NCBI RefSeq assembly: GCF_016742955.1
Contig: NZ_JABBYC010000014.1
Span: 1-64,000 of the forward strand
Length of the DNA: 64,000 nucleotides
Direction: 5' to 3'
Source of the DNA: Myceligenerans indicum
Lineage (GTDB): Bacteria; Actinomycetota; Actinomycetes; Actinomycetales; Cellulomonadaceae
In this document: in pieces, positions 55,703 to 64,000 of the stretch
Position numbering within the stretch: the stretch's first letter is position 1
How the letters are laid out: every line of letters begins with the position of its first letter
Made by a program: the position numbers and the translations under genes
The notes under the pieces: model-generated
Database searches by the model: none
What the model was told of the DNA's origin: nothing
Seen by the model: the letters and a program-made list of their open reading frames with translations, nothing else

Positions 55703-55822
55703 TCAGCCGGCGTGCGGGTTGAGGGCGTCGAGGGCAGGCAGCCCGTTGACGGCGAAGTGGATGCTCGCCATCAGGACGGCTGCGCCCAGGACGATCAGCA
55801 GGACGGTGCGGGTTCGGTTCAT
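55703..55822 (-). CDS. 39-residue single-span membrane peptide
   Basis: A short gene read directly: ATG 55822 to TGA 55703, with a GGAAGAGG ribosome site six bases upstream. The product starts MNRTRTVLLIVLGAAVLMAS and ends LPALDALNPHAG. Residues about 7-27 form one hydrophobic helix, with basic residues before it, suggesting N-in orientation. It lies 75 bases after the FtsX permease on the same strand and before the hairpin terminator, so it is probably the last gene of the ABC operon. Role unknown: a small transporter subunit, regulator or peptide substrate are options. Confidence 0.65.
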   Translation of the reverse strand: MNRTRTVLLIVLGAAVLMASIHFAVNGLPALDALNPHAG

Positions 55823-55865
55823 GTTCGGCCTCTTCCGTGGATTCTCGGCGGTGGTGATCGGCGGC

Positions 55866-55900
55866 GGTTCAGGGGATGGTGGTTCAGGGGTGGCGGTTCA
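55866..55900 (-). repeat. GGTTCA repeats at the permease 3' end
   Basis: On the plus strand GGTTCAGGGG occurs at 55866 and 55881, with a partial GGTTCA at 55895, about 15 bases apart. They cover the stop codon of the permease gene and the spacer to the 39-residue peptide gene. Confidence 0.6.
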
Positions 55901-58321
55901 CAGGGTGGTGAGGGCTTCGCGAACCGTGATCCGGGAAGCCCGCCGGGCGGCGACCGCGCTGGCCGCCGCGGCGCCGGCAAGCGTGAGCAGCGTCCACAGC
56001 ACGAGCGCCGGCAGGGAGTAGACGTACGGCAGGGTGTGCCGGAACGCCTGGGTGCCGAGGAAGTCGCCGAACATCCGGGTCAGGGGCACCGCCGCGGCCG
56101 CCGCGAGCAGCAGCCCGAGGATGGCGATGGCCACGCCCTCGGTGATGACCAGGCCGCGGATCCTGGTCGTGGTGGCGCCGAGAGCGCGCAGGACGCCGAA
56201 CTCCCTGGTCCGTTCGAGCACGCTGGTGCTCATGGCGGACGCGAGCGAGAGCAGCCCGACGAAGCCGAGGACGACGGCCAGCGCGATCAGGGCGTCGGCC
56301 AGCACGAGGACGTGCCCGTCCAGAGCGACGCGCAACGTGTCGATCGTGGTGGACTGCCGGATGCCGATGCCCGCCGCGGCCAGGGTGTGTTCCAGCCGGT
56401 CCAGGACGGCCTGGTGGCCCGCGGGGTCGTGGCGGTCGGTCACCACCCGGAGCAGCTCGGTGTGGCCGGGGACGTCGGTGAGGGCGGCGTAGTCCCGGTC
56501 GGTGAGGTAGGCGGTGCCGAGCGTGCCGAAGTCGGACACGATGCCCACGACGCGGCGGGTGACGGGCCTGCCGGCGACGGTCAGGGTGATGTCGTCGCCG
56601 ACCGTGATGCCCGGGACCTGCTGGGCCGGGACGAGGTGGTTCAGCACGACGGCGTCGGTGTCGTCGGGCCGCAGCCACCGCCCGGCGGTCAGGGGCAGGC
56701 GCATCAGCCGGGTGCCGGCGGGCGGGGCCAGGACGGTGAAGCTCGCGTGGGCCTCGTCGGGGTAGACGTGAGCCACGTCGGTACGTCCGGGGTCGTGCAC
56801 CGACGTGGCGGTGCGCCCCCAGGCCTCGGCATCCCGGACGCCGGGGGTGTCCAGGGCGAGCTCGGTGAGCCGGACGGCGTCGTAGCCCTGGTCGAGCTGG
56901 ATCTCGGCGTCGTAGCTGCGCTGTTCGATGCTCCGGGAGACCAGGGCGCTCCAGCCGCCCGCGGTGTTCAGGCCGGTGAGGAACATGGACCCGGCCACGG
57001 CGAGCAGCCCGGCGGTGAGCACCAGGCGTCCGCGTCGCCGGAAGACGTTGCGCAGGGCCATGAGTTGCGTGCGGCCGGGGCCGCGCAGCCGGGCCACGAC
57101 GCGCTCGACCCGCCCGCCGGGAACAGCGGTGCCGGTGCCCTGGGCGTCGATGGCCTGACGGACGGTGATACGGCTGCTCCGCACCAGGGGCACGAGCGCC
57201 ACCAGCAGGGGCACGCCGATACCGGCGGTCAGGGCGGCGGCGTACACCCCGCCCGGTGCCGGCGTGCCGGCGACATCGAGATTGAGGAGCTCGGCGCCTT
57301 GCCCGGCGAGCAGCGGGCCGAGGGCGAGTCCGGGCGGAACCGCGATGGCGGTGGCGGCCACGGAGATCGCGGCGGCCTGGATCAGGTACATCCGCAGGAC
57401 CTGGCCCGTGCGGGCACCGATGGCCTTCATCGCTCCGATCTGCCCGGTCTGCGCGGTCAGCATGCCGCCAAGCATCGTGGCCACCAGGATCGACGACAGC
57501 AGCAGGGCCACGATCCCGAACGCCAGCAGCACGGAGGCGACGGTCACCATCTGCCCCTGATGCGGATGGCGCCCCGGGGGCGGGATGTCGATGCCGGTGG
57601 CGGGACGGCCCCGGGCCGCGAGCGCGTCGGCGACTCGCTGTGCGGTGCGGTCGATGGCGGCCGCGTCGGTGGTGGGGCCGTCGGAGTCGCCCACGAGGAC
57701 GCGTATCTGGTCCAGGACGGGCGGCGCGCCCAGGGTGCCCAGGGTCGCGGTGGTCGCGTAGCCGTAGACGGTCTGTTCCTGCTCGGCCGGCGCGACACCG
57801 CCGTCATGCACGGTCCCGGTGACGGTCATGGTGGTCGGTGTGCCGCCAGGGGCCGCGACGATCACCTGTCTGCCGGCGGGTACGCCGAGGTAGTCCAGCG
57901 CGGTGCGCTCCAGCAGCAGGCCGTCTTCCGGTGGCGGCCAGCTGCCCTCCTGGAGCGCGACCCTGCTGATCCGCTGAGGGTCCCCCGGGTCGCTGACGAA
58001 GAGCACGAGGGTGCGCCAGGGCCCGTCGCCCACCCTGATGCGGCCCTGGAGCGTGGCGCGGGCGGTGGCGTCGAGGACGTTCTCCTGGGCGCGGACGGCG
58101 GCGAGCGCGTCCGCGTCGACGCCGCCGGGAACGTGCACGGTCGCCGAGGCGGGGTGTGTCTCGGCGTAGTTGCGGGTCATCTCCTGGCTGATGATCGCCC
58201 GGGCGGAGAGGAAGGTCGTCACCATGACGACGCTCACCGCGATCGCGGCGATCATCATGGCGATCCGGGTGCGCGCGCTCCACAGGTCGCGGGCGATCTT
58301 CAGCAGCCGCAGGGCGGTCAT
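55898..58321 (-). CDS. FtsX-family ABC transporter permease
   Basis: 807 residues with two FtsX modules. N-terminal helix ([21 protein letters not shown]), external domain to about residue 245, helix cluster with [23 protein letters not shown], then a short linker, a second external domain and the C-terminal cluster with [22 protein letters not shown]. It is coupled to its ATPase by an ATGA overlap at 58318-58321. This SalY/MacB-like arrangement typically exports peptides, antibiotics or lipids. Divergent TetR gene suggests inducible expression. Confidence 0.88.
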   Translation of the reverse strand: MTALRLLKIARDLWSARTRIAMMIAAIAVSVVMVTTFLSARAIISQEMTRNYAETHPASATVHVPGGVDADALAAVRAQENVLDATARATLQGRIRVGDGPWRTLVLFVSDPGDPQRISRVALQEGSWPPPEDGLLLERTALDYLGVPAGRQVIVAAPGGTPTTMTVTGTVHDGGVAPAEQEQTVYGYATTATLGTLGAPPVLDQIRVLVGDSDGPTTDAAAIDRTAQRVADALAARGRPATGIDIPPPGRHPHQGQMVTVASVLLAFGIVALLLSSILVATMLGGMLTAQTGQIGAMKAIGARTGQVLRMYLIQAAAISVAATAIAVPPGLALGPLLAGQGAELLNLDVAGTPAPGGVYAAALTAGIGVPLLVALVPLVRSSRITVRQAIDAQGTGTAVPGGRVERVVARLRGPGRTQLMALRNVFRRRGRLVLTAGLLAVAGSMFLTGLNTAGGWSALVSRSIEQRSYDAEIQLDQGYDAVRLTELALDTPGVRDAEAWGRTATSVHDPGRTDVAHVYPDEAHASFTVLAPPAGTRLMRLPLTAGRWLRPDDTDAVVLNHLVPAQQVPGITVGDDITLTVAGRPVTRRVVGIVSDFGTLGTAYLTDRDYAALTDVPGHTELLRVVTDRHDPAGHQAVLDRLEHTLAAAGIGIRQSTTIDTLRVALDGHVLVLADALIALAVVLGFVGLLSLASAMSTSVLERTREFGVLRALGATTTRIRGLVITEGVAIAILGLLLAAAAAVPLTRMFGDFLGTQAFRHTLPYVYSLPALVLWTLLTLAGAAAASAVAARRASRITVREALTTL

Positions 58322-59067
58322 GGCAGCATGCCTTCGGGCAGGTTCCCGCCGGCGGTATCGCCGGCCATCAGCCCGTCGCCGAGGGTGATGTGCCGGGTGG
58401 CGTGGCGCGAGACGTCGCGCTCGTGGGTGACCATCAGCACCGTCCGGCCGTCCGCGGCAAGCTGGGCAAACAGGTCCAGGACGCTGTCCGACGTGGCCGA
58501 GTCGAGGTTGCCGGTGGGCTCATCGGCCATCAGTACGGGTGGCTCGTTGGCCAGCGCACGCGCGATGGCCGCGCGCTGCTGCTGCCCGCCCGACAGCGCG
58601 GACGGCAGCTTGCCGGCCTGGTCGAGGATGCCGACCTGCTCCAGCAGGCCGTCGGCCCGGGAGCGGCGCTGCCGGGCCGGGACGGTGGCGCACAGGTCCA
58701 TCGGCAGCATGACATTCTCGGCCACGGTCAGGGTGGGCAGCAGCTGGAAGAACTGGAACACCAGGCCGATCGTCCTGCCGCGCCAGGCCGCCAGCCGCGA
58801 GCCGCGCAGTTCGTGGACGGATGTCCCGGCCACGACGATCTCTCCGGTGGTGGGCCGGTCGATGCCCGCGAGCAGATTGAGCAGTGTGGTCTTGCCGCTG
58901 CCGGACCGGCCCACCACGGCGACGAACTCGCCCGCCGTGACGTCCAGGTCGATGCCGCCGAGCGCGGTGACCTCCCCCGACGGCAGCGGGTAGGTCTTGA
59001 CGAGCCCGCGAGCGCTCATCACCGGACCGTCCACGGGACTCTTCCTCCTGGTCACGACCTGTGGCAT
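58318..59067 (-). CDS. ABC transporter ATPase (MacB/LolD type)
   Basis: 249 residues from ATG 59067, with AGAGAGGTG five bases upstream; an ATG 33 bases further out lacks a site. Walker [10 protein letters not shown] (53-61), Q-loop [15 protein letters not shown], signature LSGGQQQR, Walker [14 protein letters not shown] and the switch His in [14 protein letters not shown]. First gene of the operon, followed by its permease and the 39-residue peptide. Confidence 0.94.
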   Translation of the reverse strand: MPQVVTRRKSPVDGPVMSARGLVKTYPLPSGEVTALGGIDLDVTAGEFVAVVGRSGSGKTTLLNLLAGIDRPTTGEIVVAGTSVHELRGSRLAAWRGRTIGLVFQFFQLLPTLTVAENVMLPMDLCATVPARQRRSRADGLLEQVGILDQAGKLPSALSGGQQQRAAIARALANEPPVLMADEPTGNLDSATSDSVLDLFAQLAADGRTVLMVTHERDVSRHATRHITLGDGLMAGDTAGGNLPEGMLP

Positions 59068-59086
59068 GTGGCACCTCTCTGTTGCT

Positions 59087-59116
59087 GAACATCTAGCCAA
59101 TTCGGAACATCAGTTC
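59087..59116. promoter_or_regulatory. Repeated GAACATC sites between ABC operon and tetR
   Basis: GAACATC occurs at 59087-59093 and 59105-59111, 18 bases apart, and the second is part of the inverted GAAC-ATCA-GTTC. They lie in the 158-base divergent region, an AT-richer patch suited to promoters, and are candidate TetR binding sites controlling both directions. Confidence 0.45.
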
Positions 59117-59225
59117 AGGAATAGAGTTAAGGTCGGGTGGCAGGGGTCGGGCAAGAAGCACTCCGCGCCGCGGCGTGCGGAAGCGCACACGATCCGTATC
59201 CGATGTCCAGGAACTCGAGGTGACG

Positions 59226-59807
59226 ATGGTCACAACCCAGGACCGAAGGGTCCGCCGCACCCGGCGAGCGCTGCTGGATGCCCTGCTGGCGCTCATGGCC
59301 GAGAAGGGCTACGAGGAGGTCACCATCCAGGACATCATCGACCGGGCCGATGTGGGCCGGTCGACGTTCTACAACCACTACTCGAACAAGGAAGACCTGC
59401 TCAAGGACGGCTTCGCCGACCTGCGCCTCCTGATCGACCCGTCCGGCGGCGACGCCTCCGGACGCCCACCCGACCCGCTGCGGTTCAGCCTGCCCCTCCT
59501 GCGCCATCTGGACGAGCAGCGCCAGGTCGCGATGACCGTGTTCGGCGCCGGGCGCCTGCATCCCGTGCTCGCGGTCATCGAGGGCCTGCTGGCCGACATC
59601 GTCCGCGGCGAGCTACCCGCGTTCACCGCGGGCGGCATCCCCCGAGAGGCCGTGGTCGGCCACATCATCGGCTCCCACCTCGCTCTGGTGCAGTGGTGGC
59701 TCATGACCAGCCCGGACAGCACACCCGAGGAGGTCGACGCGATCTTTCGCGCCCTGACCCGCCCGCCTGGCGCCGCCGACCGTATGCCGCCAGGCCCGCC
59801 CGGTTAG
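59226..59807 (+). CDS. TetR-family transcriptional regulator
   Basis: 193 residues from ATG 59226, with GAGG seven bases upstream; a GTG at 59175 would add 17 residues without a good site. The N-terminal helix-turn-helix (residues about 33-59) reads TIQDIIDRADVGRSTFYNHY followed by SNKEDLL, the canonical TetR signature. The C-terminal part (RHLDEQRQVAMTVFG...HLALVQWWL) resembles the TetR C-terminal domain of YxaF/DhaS-like regulators. Divergent from the ABC exporter operon, which it probably represses until ligand binds. Confidence 0.92.
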   Translation: MVTTQDRRVRRTRRALLDALLALMAEKGYEEVTIQDIIDRADVGRSTFYNHYSNKEDLLKDGFADLRLLIDPSGGDASGRPPDPLRFSLPLLRHLDEQRQVAMTVFGAGRLHPVLAVIEGLLADIVRGELPAFTAGGIPREAVVGHIIGSHLALVQWWLMTSPDSTPEEVDAIFRALTRPPGAADRMPPGPPG

Positions 59808-59816
59808 GGTTTTGCC

Positions 59817-60590
59817 ATGCGCATCGTCGTCACGGTCAAGTACGTCCCGGACATCAGCACCGACCGGGGCTTCGAGGACTGTCGCGTTCGCCGCACCCCT
59901 GAGGAGGGCACCCTCAACGAGCTCGACGAGAACGCCGTCGAGGCCGCCCTCCAGCTCGTCGAGGCGGCCGGCGAGGGCGAGGTCGTCGCGGTGACCGTCG
60001 CGCCGCCCGAGGGCGACCCCGCACTGCGCAAGGCGTTCCAGCTCGGCGTGGAACGCGGCATCCGGGTCTCCGACGACGTCCTCGCCGGCGCCGACTACTT
60101 CGGCACCGCCACGGCCCTGGCCGCCGCCGTCCGGAAGCTGGAGTCCGAAGGGCCCGTCGACCTGGTGGTCACCGGCATGGCAGCCCTCGACGGCCTCGGC
60201 TCCGTGGTGCCGACCCTGCTCGCCGCCGAACTCGGCCGGCCCGCGCTGACCCTGGCCAAGAAGGTCTCCGTGTCCGACGGCGTCCTGTCCGTGACCCGCG
60301 AGCACGACGACGTCACCGAGGAGCTCACCGCGCCCCTGCCCGCCGTGCTGTCCGTGACGGACACCGCGAACCAGCCGCGGCTGCCCAACTTCAAGCGCAT
60401 CATGGCCGCCCGCGCCAAGCAGGTCGAGACGTGGACGGCGTCGGACATCGGGCTGGACGCACCCGTCGCCCGCACGCGCACCCTCAGCGCCGGGCGGCGA
60501 CCCGAGCGCCCCGAGGTGGAGCTGGTCACCGACAAGGGTGAGGGCGGCAAGGCCCTGGCCGCGTACCTGATCAAGAACGACCTGGTCTGA
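59817..60590 (+). CDS. etfB: Electron transfer flavoprotein beta subunit
   Basis: 257 residues. With EtfA it forms the ETF heterodimer that accepts electrons from acyl-CoA and other dehydrogenases. The N-terminus MRIVVTVKYVPDI and LNELDENAVEAALQL are family-typical, as is DLVVTGMAALDGLGSVVPTLLA, the nucleotide-binding region. TAGGG upstream is a weak ribosome site. etfA follows 13 bases later. It starts nine bases after tetR on the same strand, so some read-through is possible. Confidence 0.96.
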   Translation: MRIVVTVKYVPDISTDRGFEDCRVRRTPEEGTLNELDENAVEAALQLVEAAGEGEVVAVTVAPPEGDPALRKAFQLGVERGIRVSDDVLAGADYFGTATALAAAVRKLESEGPVDLVVTGMAALDGLGSVVPTLLAAELGRPALTLAKKVSVSDGVLSVTREHDDVTEELTAPLPAVLSVTDTANQPRLPNFKRIMAARAKQVETWTASDIGLDAPVARTRTLSAGRRPERPEVELVTDKGEGGKALAAYLIKNDLV

Positions 60591-60603
60591 GAGGGAACCC
60601 GAC

Positions 60604-61587
60604 ATGACGAACCGCACCGTCCTGGTCCTGCTCGACCCGGCCACCGAGATCCGCACCAGCGTGCTGGAACTCCTCACCATCGCCCGCGGCCTCGGCACCG
60701 TCGAAGCGGTCGCCCTGGAAGCACCGGGCCTCGACGTTCTCGCACAGCTCGAGGCCTACGGCGTCCAGACCGTGCACCAGGCCGAGTTCTCCGACGCCGC
60801 CGGCCATGTGGTCACCGGCGACGAGCGGCACCTGCCCCCTGTCGTCGCCGCGGGCCTGGCAGCGGCCCTGCGCCGGACGGACGCGGACATGGTGCTGCTG
60901 CCCAGCAGCTTCGCCGCGAAGGAGGCGGCGGCGCTCACCGCCCGCGAACTCGGCGCCGGCCTGATCGTCGACGCCGCGGGAGTGTCCGAGGGCGACGACG
61001 GCCGCATCGTCGGGTCCAAGCGCGTCTTCGCCGGGTCCTGGGACACGGCGTGCGAGGTGACCACGGACGTCGCGGTGCTCACCGTCCGCGCGAACGCCGT
61101 CGTCCCGGCCCCTGCCGGCGCCCCCGTGAACACGCAGACCGAGCCGCTGCCCGTCGAGGTGCCGAACCTCGGCATGACACTCGCCTCCCGCGAGGTGAAG
61201 ACCCGATCGGGCGACCGGCCCCCGCTGGACGAGGCGGCGATCGTGGTCGCGGGCGGGCGCGGGACCGACGGCGACTTCGCGCCCGTCACCGAACTGGCCG
61301 ACGCGCTCGGCGCGGCCGTCGGCGCGTCGCGCGACGCCGTGTTCGAGGGCTGGTGGGACACCTACATCGGACAGACCGGCGTGACCATCGCGCCGCGCGT
61401 GTACATCGGCGCCGGCATCTCCGGCGCGCCGCACCACCGCGGCGGTATGCAGGCGTCCCAGCGCATCGTCGCCGTGAACAGCGACCCGGAGGCGCCGATC
61501 CTCGAGATCTGCGACTTCGCGGTCATCGGGGAGCTCGCGGACGTCCTGCCCCAGGCGGCGGAGGAAATCCGCCGCCACAAGGGCTGA
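60604..61587 (+). CDS. etfA: Electron transfer flavoprotein alpha subunit
   Basis: 327 residues, GAGAGGGA upstream of ATG. It binds FAD through its C-terminal domain: ISGAPHHRGGMQASQRIVAVN then DPEAPILEICDFAVIGELADVLPQ, the ETF-alpha signature. The family often has a Gln/His pair where HHRGGM stands here. Partner of EtfB; no ETF:quinone oxidoreductase is in the window. Confidence 0.96.
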   Translation: MTNRTVLVLLDPATEIRTSVLELLTIARGLGTVEAVALEAPGLDVLAQLEAYGVQTVHQAEFSDAAGHVVTGDERHLPPVVAAGLAAALRRTDADMVLLPSSFAAKEAAALTARELGAGLIVDAAGVSEGDDGRIVGSKRVFAGSWDTACEVTTDVAVLTVRANAVVPAPAGAPVNTQTEPLPVEVPNLGMTLASREVKTRSGDRPPLDEAAIVVAGGRGTDGDFAPVTELADALGAAVGASRDAVFEGWWDTYIGQTGVTIAPRVYIGAGISGAPHHRGGMQASQRIVAVNSDPEAPILEICDFAVIGELADVLPQAAEEIRRHKG

Positions 61588-61843
61588 ACCTCCCGCACCG
61601 GCCCACTCGTTCGGCACGACGGACAGGCAGCCTCGCCTCCGGGCGTCCTACGGGCGTCATGGAGGTGTGAGCTGTTGTCAGGTCTCTTCGGGACGATGCG
61701 AGTCTGATCGAGTTTGACGAGGTGTTGCGATGCCACGCTTGATCAAACGAGGCTCAAGCTCGTGACTGTCTTCGACGAGGCGGAAGAGTCCTGCCTGCCG
61801 ACCGGGAGTACGGCCGCCACCTGCTTCGGCGCAGAATGGAGCC

Positions 61844-62998
61844 ATGACGTCGCTGCCACCGCTCGTACCCGTCCGGGAGCCCCTGGCGCCCGATGAGCGC
61901 CGCCGCGCCGCCCGGCACCTGCTGCTCGGCGGGTTCGGCCCCGAGGCGCAGGCCCGGCTCGCCGGCGCGCGCGTCGTCGTGATCGGCGCCGGAGGCCTCG
62001 GGTCCCCCGCACTGCAGTACCTGGCCGCCGCCGGCGTGGGCACGCTCGGGATCGTGGACGACGACGTCGTCGCGCCGTCCAACCTGCAACGCCAGATACT
62101 GCACGGGCCCGCCGACGCCGAACGCGCCAAGACCGCCTCCGCCGCCGACGCCCTGCGGGCCCAGCGTGGCGGCGGACTGACGGTCGTCGAGCACCGGCTC
62201 CGCCTCGACACCACGAACGCCCGCGACCTCCTGACCGGCTACGACCTGGTCGTGGACGGCTCGGACACGTTCGCCACCCGGTACGCCGTGTCCGACGCCG
62301 CCGCCGCGCTCGGCATGCCCGTCGTCTGGGGGACGGTCCTGGGCTGGGACGGCCAGGTCTCGGTGTGGTGGTCCGCCGCCCCCGACGGACGCGCCATCAC
62401 CTACCCCGACGTGTTCGGGCCCCAGCCGCCCGAGGGCGACTCCTGCGAGACCGTCGGCGTCCTGGGCCCCGCCTGCGGCGCGGTCGGTTCGGCGCTCGCG
62501 GTCGAGGCGGTCAAGCTGCTCACCGGTACGGGCGACGTCGCGCTCGGGCGACTGCTCGTGTACGACGCGCGCACCTCGGCCTGGGACACGATCCCGCTCG
62601 CCGCGCCGGAGATCGCGGCGGTCGCCCGGCCCGGCGGCGACGCGGGTCCCGAGGACGTCCGGGGTGCGGAGGCGGGCACGGGGCCGGCAGGCGGCGCGCC
62701 TCCCGCACCCGCCGGCGTGGGCACCCCGGGCACGCTCGCCGCCCGCCTGCCCGACGGCGTGCTCGTCGTCGACGTCGGGCGCCTGCCGGCGAACGTCCCC
62801 GAGGGAACCCTCGTGGTACGCGCCGACCTCGAGGCCCTGGCCGCCGGAGACCTCCCGGCCGCTCTGGCGGACCACCCGTCCGACGCGCCGATCGTCGTCG
62901 TGTGCGAGCGTGGCCTGCGCTCCCGGGGTGCCGCCACGCTGCTCACGGACCTGGGATGGAGCGACGTCTCTCCTGCGGGACCGCTCGTGCTCGCCTAG
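61844..62998 (+). CDS. MoeZ/MoeB-type sulfur-carrier adenylyltransferase with rhodanese domain
   Basis: 384 residues, ATG after GGAG. The N-terminal ThiF/MoeB domain has the ATP motif VVVIGAGGLGSPALQYLAAAGVG, the Arg finger region SNLQRQIL and catalytic-Cys region GDSCETVGVLGPACGAVGS. After a Pro/Gly linker, the C-terminal rhodanese-like domain carries CERGLRS, a persulfide loop. Such proteins adenylate and sulfurylate ubiquitin-like carriers (MoaD, ThiS, CysO) for molybdopterin, thiamine or cysteine synthesis. The rhodanese domain is short. No carrier gene is adjacent, so the pathway is open. Confidence 0.9.
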   Translation: MTSLPPLVPVREPLAPDERRRAARHLLLGGFGPEAQARLAGARVVVIGAGGLGSPALQYLAAAGVGTLGIVDDDVVAPSNLQRQILHGPADAERAKTASAADALRAQRGGGLTVVEHRLRLDTTNARDLLTGYDLVVDGSDTFATRYAVSDAAAALGMPVVWGTVLGWDGQVSVWWSAAPDGRAITYPDVFGPQPPEGDSCETVGVLGPACGAVGSALAVEAVKLLTGTGDVALGRLLVYDARTSAWDTIPLAAPEIAAVARPGGDAGPEDVRGAEAGTGPAGGAPPAPAGVGTPGTLAARLPDGVLVVDVGRLPANVPEGTLVVRADLEALAAGDLPAALADHPSDAPIVVVCERGLRSRGAATLLTDLGWSDVSPAGPLVLA

Positions 62999-63033
62999 GG
63001 TGAGGCGGGGGCATCGCCCGTCGTTCTCCTGGA

Positions 63034-63055
63034 CCTCACCGGACAGCCACCCGTC
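63034..63055 (+). promoter_or_regulatory. Candidate PHO box upstream of alkaline phosphatase
   Basis: Two consecutive 11-base units, CCTCACCGGAC and AGCCACCCGTC, each match 7 of 11 positions of the actinobacterial PhoP direct-repeat unit (GTTCACCCGGC, from memory) and keep CACC exactly 11 bases apart. About 70 bases before the alkaline phosphatase start. Confidence 0.4.
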
Positions 63056-63084
63056 GGCAACCCCGTGCTGATTGCCTCGCTCCG

Positions 63085-63101
63085 GGCGGCAGACTGCCGC
63101 C
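63085..63101 (+). terminator. Small hairpin before the alkaline phosphatase
   Basis: GGCGGC (63085-63090) pairs with GCCGCC (63096-63101) over AGACT, followed by TTCTC. It could be the terminator of the MoeZ-type gene or a leader structure of the phosphatase mRNA. Confidence 0.4.
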
Positions 63102-63125
63102 TTCTCGATCCGAAGGAGAGCTCCA

Positions 63126-64000
63126 GTGCGAACCTCAGCACGGCGCATCACTCTTGCCTCGGCACTCGTCGGGACCCTGGTCCTCGGCGCGGCCTCGAGC
63201 TACGCCGTCACGTCCGGCCTCACCGGAACCGGTGACGCCACCCGCCACGACGGGGACCAGACCCGTCAGGTGCGCTCGGAGATCCGTCAGGGTCCCGCCC
63301 GGAACGTCATCCTCCTCATCGGTGACGGCATGGGCGACTCCGAGATCACCATCGCCCGCAACTACCAGTACGGCGCGGCCGGGGAGCTGCCCGGCATCGA
63401 CGCCCTCCCCCTGACCGGCCAGTACACCACCTACGCCCTCGACCCGAGCAACGGCCTGCCGGACTACGTGACCGACTCCGCGGCATCGGGCACGGGCTGG
63501 GCCACCGGCACGAAGACGTACAACGGCGCGATCTCCGTGGACCTCGACGGGAACTCGCACGCCACCATCCTCGAGCTGGCCAAGAAGGCGGGCCTCCGCA
63601 CCGGCAACGTCTCCACCGCGGAGATCCAGGACGCGACCCCGGCCGTCCTGATGTCGCACGTGGCCACGCGCGGCTGCAAGTCCCCGTCGGGCATGGACGC
63701 CTGCGAGGCGCAGAAGATCGAGAACGGCGGCCCCGGCTCCATCACGGAGCAGACCCTCGCCACCCGTCCCGACGTCGTCCTGGGTGGCGGCGCGCGGTAC
63801 TTCGCCGAGACCGCGACGGCGGGCGAGTACGCGGGCATGACCCTCATGGATCAGGCGACCGAGCGCGGCTTCAACGTCGTGACCGATGCCGCGGCCCTGG
63901 AGTCCGTCCAGGCCGCCGACCAGGACGCCCCGCTGCTCGGCGTGTTCGCGCCCAGCCACCTGCCGACCGTGTGGAACGGTCCGCTCGCGACGCCGACCGG
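63126..64000 (+). CDS. phoA: Secreted alkaline phosphatase (3' end beyond window)
   Basis: GTG 63126 with AAGGAGAG five bases upstream; 291 residues visible and open at the window end. A signal-type N-terminus (VRTSARRITLASALVGTLVLGAASSYA) directs export. The zinc/magnesium site starts at Asp67 in LLIGDGMGDSE, and the phosphorylated serine is Ser118 in VTDSAASGTGWATGTKT. This is the PhoA (E. coli-type) fold rather than PhoD or PhoX. It releases phosphate from monoesters outside the cell; a PHO-box-like sequence upstream fits induction by phosphate starvation. Confidence 0.93.
   Translation, partial: MRTSARRITLASALVGTLVLGAASSYAVTSGLTGTGDATRHDGDQTRQVRSEIRQGPARNVILLIGDGMGDSEITIARNYQYGAAGELPGIDALPLTGQYTTYALDPSNGLPDYVTDSAASGTGWATGTKTYNGAISVDLDGNSHATILELAKKAGLRTGNVSTAEIQDATPAVLMSHVATRGCKSPSGMDACEAQKIENGGPGSITEQTLATRPDVVLGGGARYFAETATAGEYAGMTLMDQATERGFNVVTDAAALESVQAADQDAPLLGVFAPSHLPTVWNGPLATPT

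Noticed and set aside
55712..58993. A 1093-codon plus-strand frame opposite the ABC exporter
   Set aside because: Low-complexity composition typical of a shadow frame; the minus strand holds a clear permease and ATPase with ribosome sites.
61588..61843. Possible small gene or RNA in the 256-base spacer between etfA and the MoeZ-type gene
   Set aside because: No frame with a ribosome site, no tRNA-like fold and only short inverted repeats (for example TTGATCAA at 61739); nothing I can support.
61844..62998. Absence of the zinc-binding CxxC pairs of E. coli MoeB
   Set aside because: As I recall, actinobacterial MoeZ-type proteins show the same pattern, so this is not a defect.

Overview
This is a 64 kb end fragment of a chromosomal contig from a very GC-rich actinobacterium. 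Three things point there: the coding bias; the gene set (GlgE/TreS/maltokinase, an MshB-like mycothiol deacetylase, a 7Fe ferredoxin next to DapC, VanW proteins); and the many GTG starts with ATGA or GTGA gene overlaps. The plant polysaccharide enzymes and sugar importers fit a Promicromonosporaceae or Cellulomonadaceae relative (Cellulosimicrobium/Isoptericola-like), but this is inference, not proof. The first 38 bases are Illumina Nextera adapter, so the window starts at an untrimmed contig end. I see no rRNA, tRNA, CRISPR array, phage or insertion sequence. No gene-free stretch exceeds 300 bases.

Layout. 0.1-9.9 kb: two carbohydrate ABC importers (binding protein plus two permeases, no ATPase), with a GH2 beta-mannosidase closing the first operon. 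9.9-18.4 kb: a glycogen/trehalose block, glgE-treS-mak on the minus strand, divergent from a glycogen phosphorylase. 18.5-22 kb: a small conserved protein, ferredoxin fdxA, aminotransferase dapC and citrate synthase gltA. 22-30 kb: two very large FtsX-type permeases followed by two ABC ATPases. 30-35.7 kb: a complete oligopeptide importer with a fused double ATPase. 35.9-43 kb: typA, an mshB-like gene, a LURP-one-like protein, a small membrane protein and a VanW protein with a long disordered N-terminus. 43-46 kb: an aromatic amino acid operon of an ACT-domain protein, pheA and tyrA. 46-50.7 kb: a flavoprotein dehydrogenase divergent from glgX. 50.8-55.4 kb: a 1552-residue secreted pectinase carrying a rhamnogalacturonan acetylesterase and a family-11 rhamnogalacturonan lyase. 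55.7-59.8 kb: a macrolide-exporter-like ABC operon with a 39-residue membrane peptide and a divergent TetR regulator. 59.8-64 kb: etfBA, a MoeZ-type sulfur-carrier adenylyltransferase, and the start of a secreted alkaline phosphatase.

How they work together. The sugar importers, mannosidase and pectinase look like separately controlled plant polysaccharide utilisation units; LacI-type palindromes precede the first importer and the pectinase. GlgP and GlgX would degrade alpha-glucan, while TreS, Mak and GlgE convert trehalose through maltose-1-phosphate into glucan; glgA, glgB and glgC are not in the window. Several housekeeping enzymes (Mak, DapC, TyrA) carry in-frame GC-rich tandem repeats in presumed surface loops. 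The least explained items are a perfect 36-bp inverted repeat before typA, the apparent pseudo-prephenate dehydratase before pheA, the 39-residue membrane peptide and the esterase-lyase fusion.
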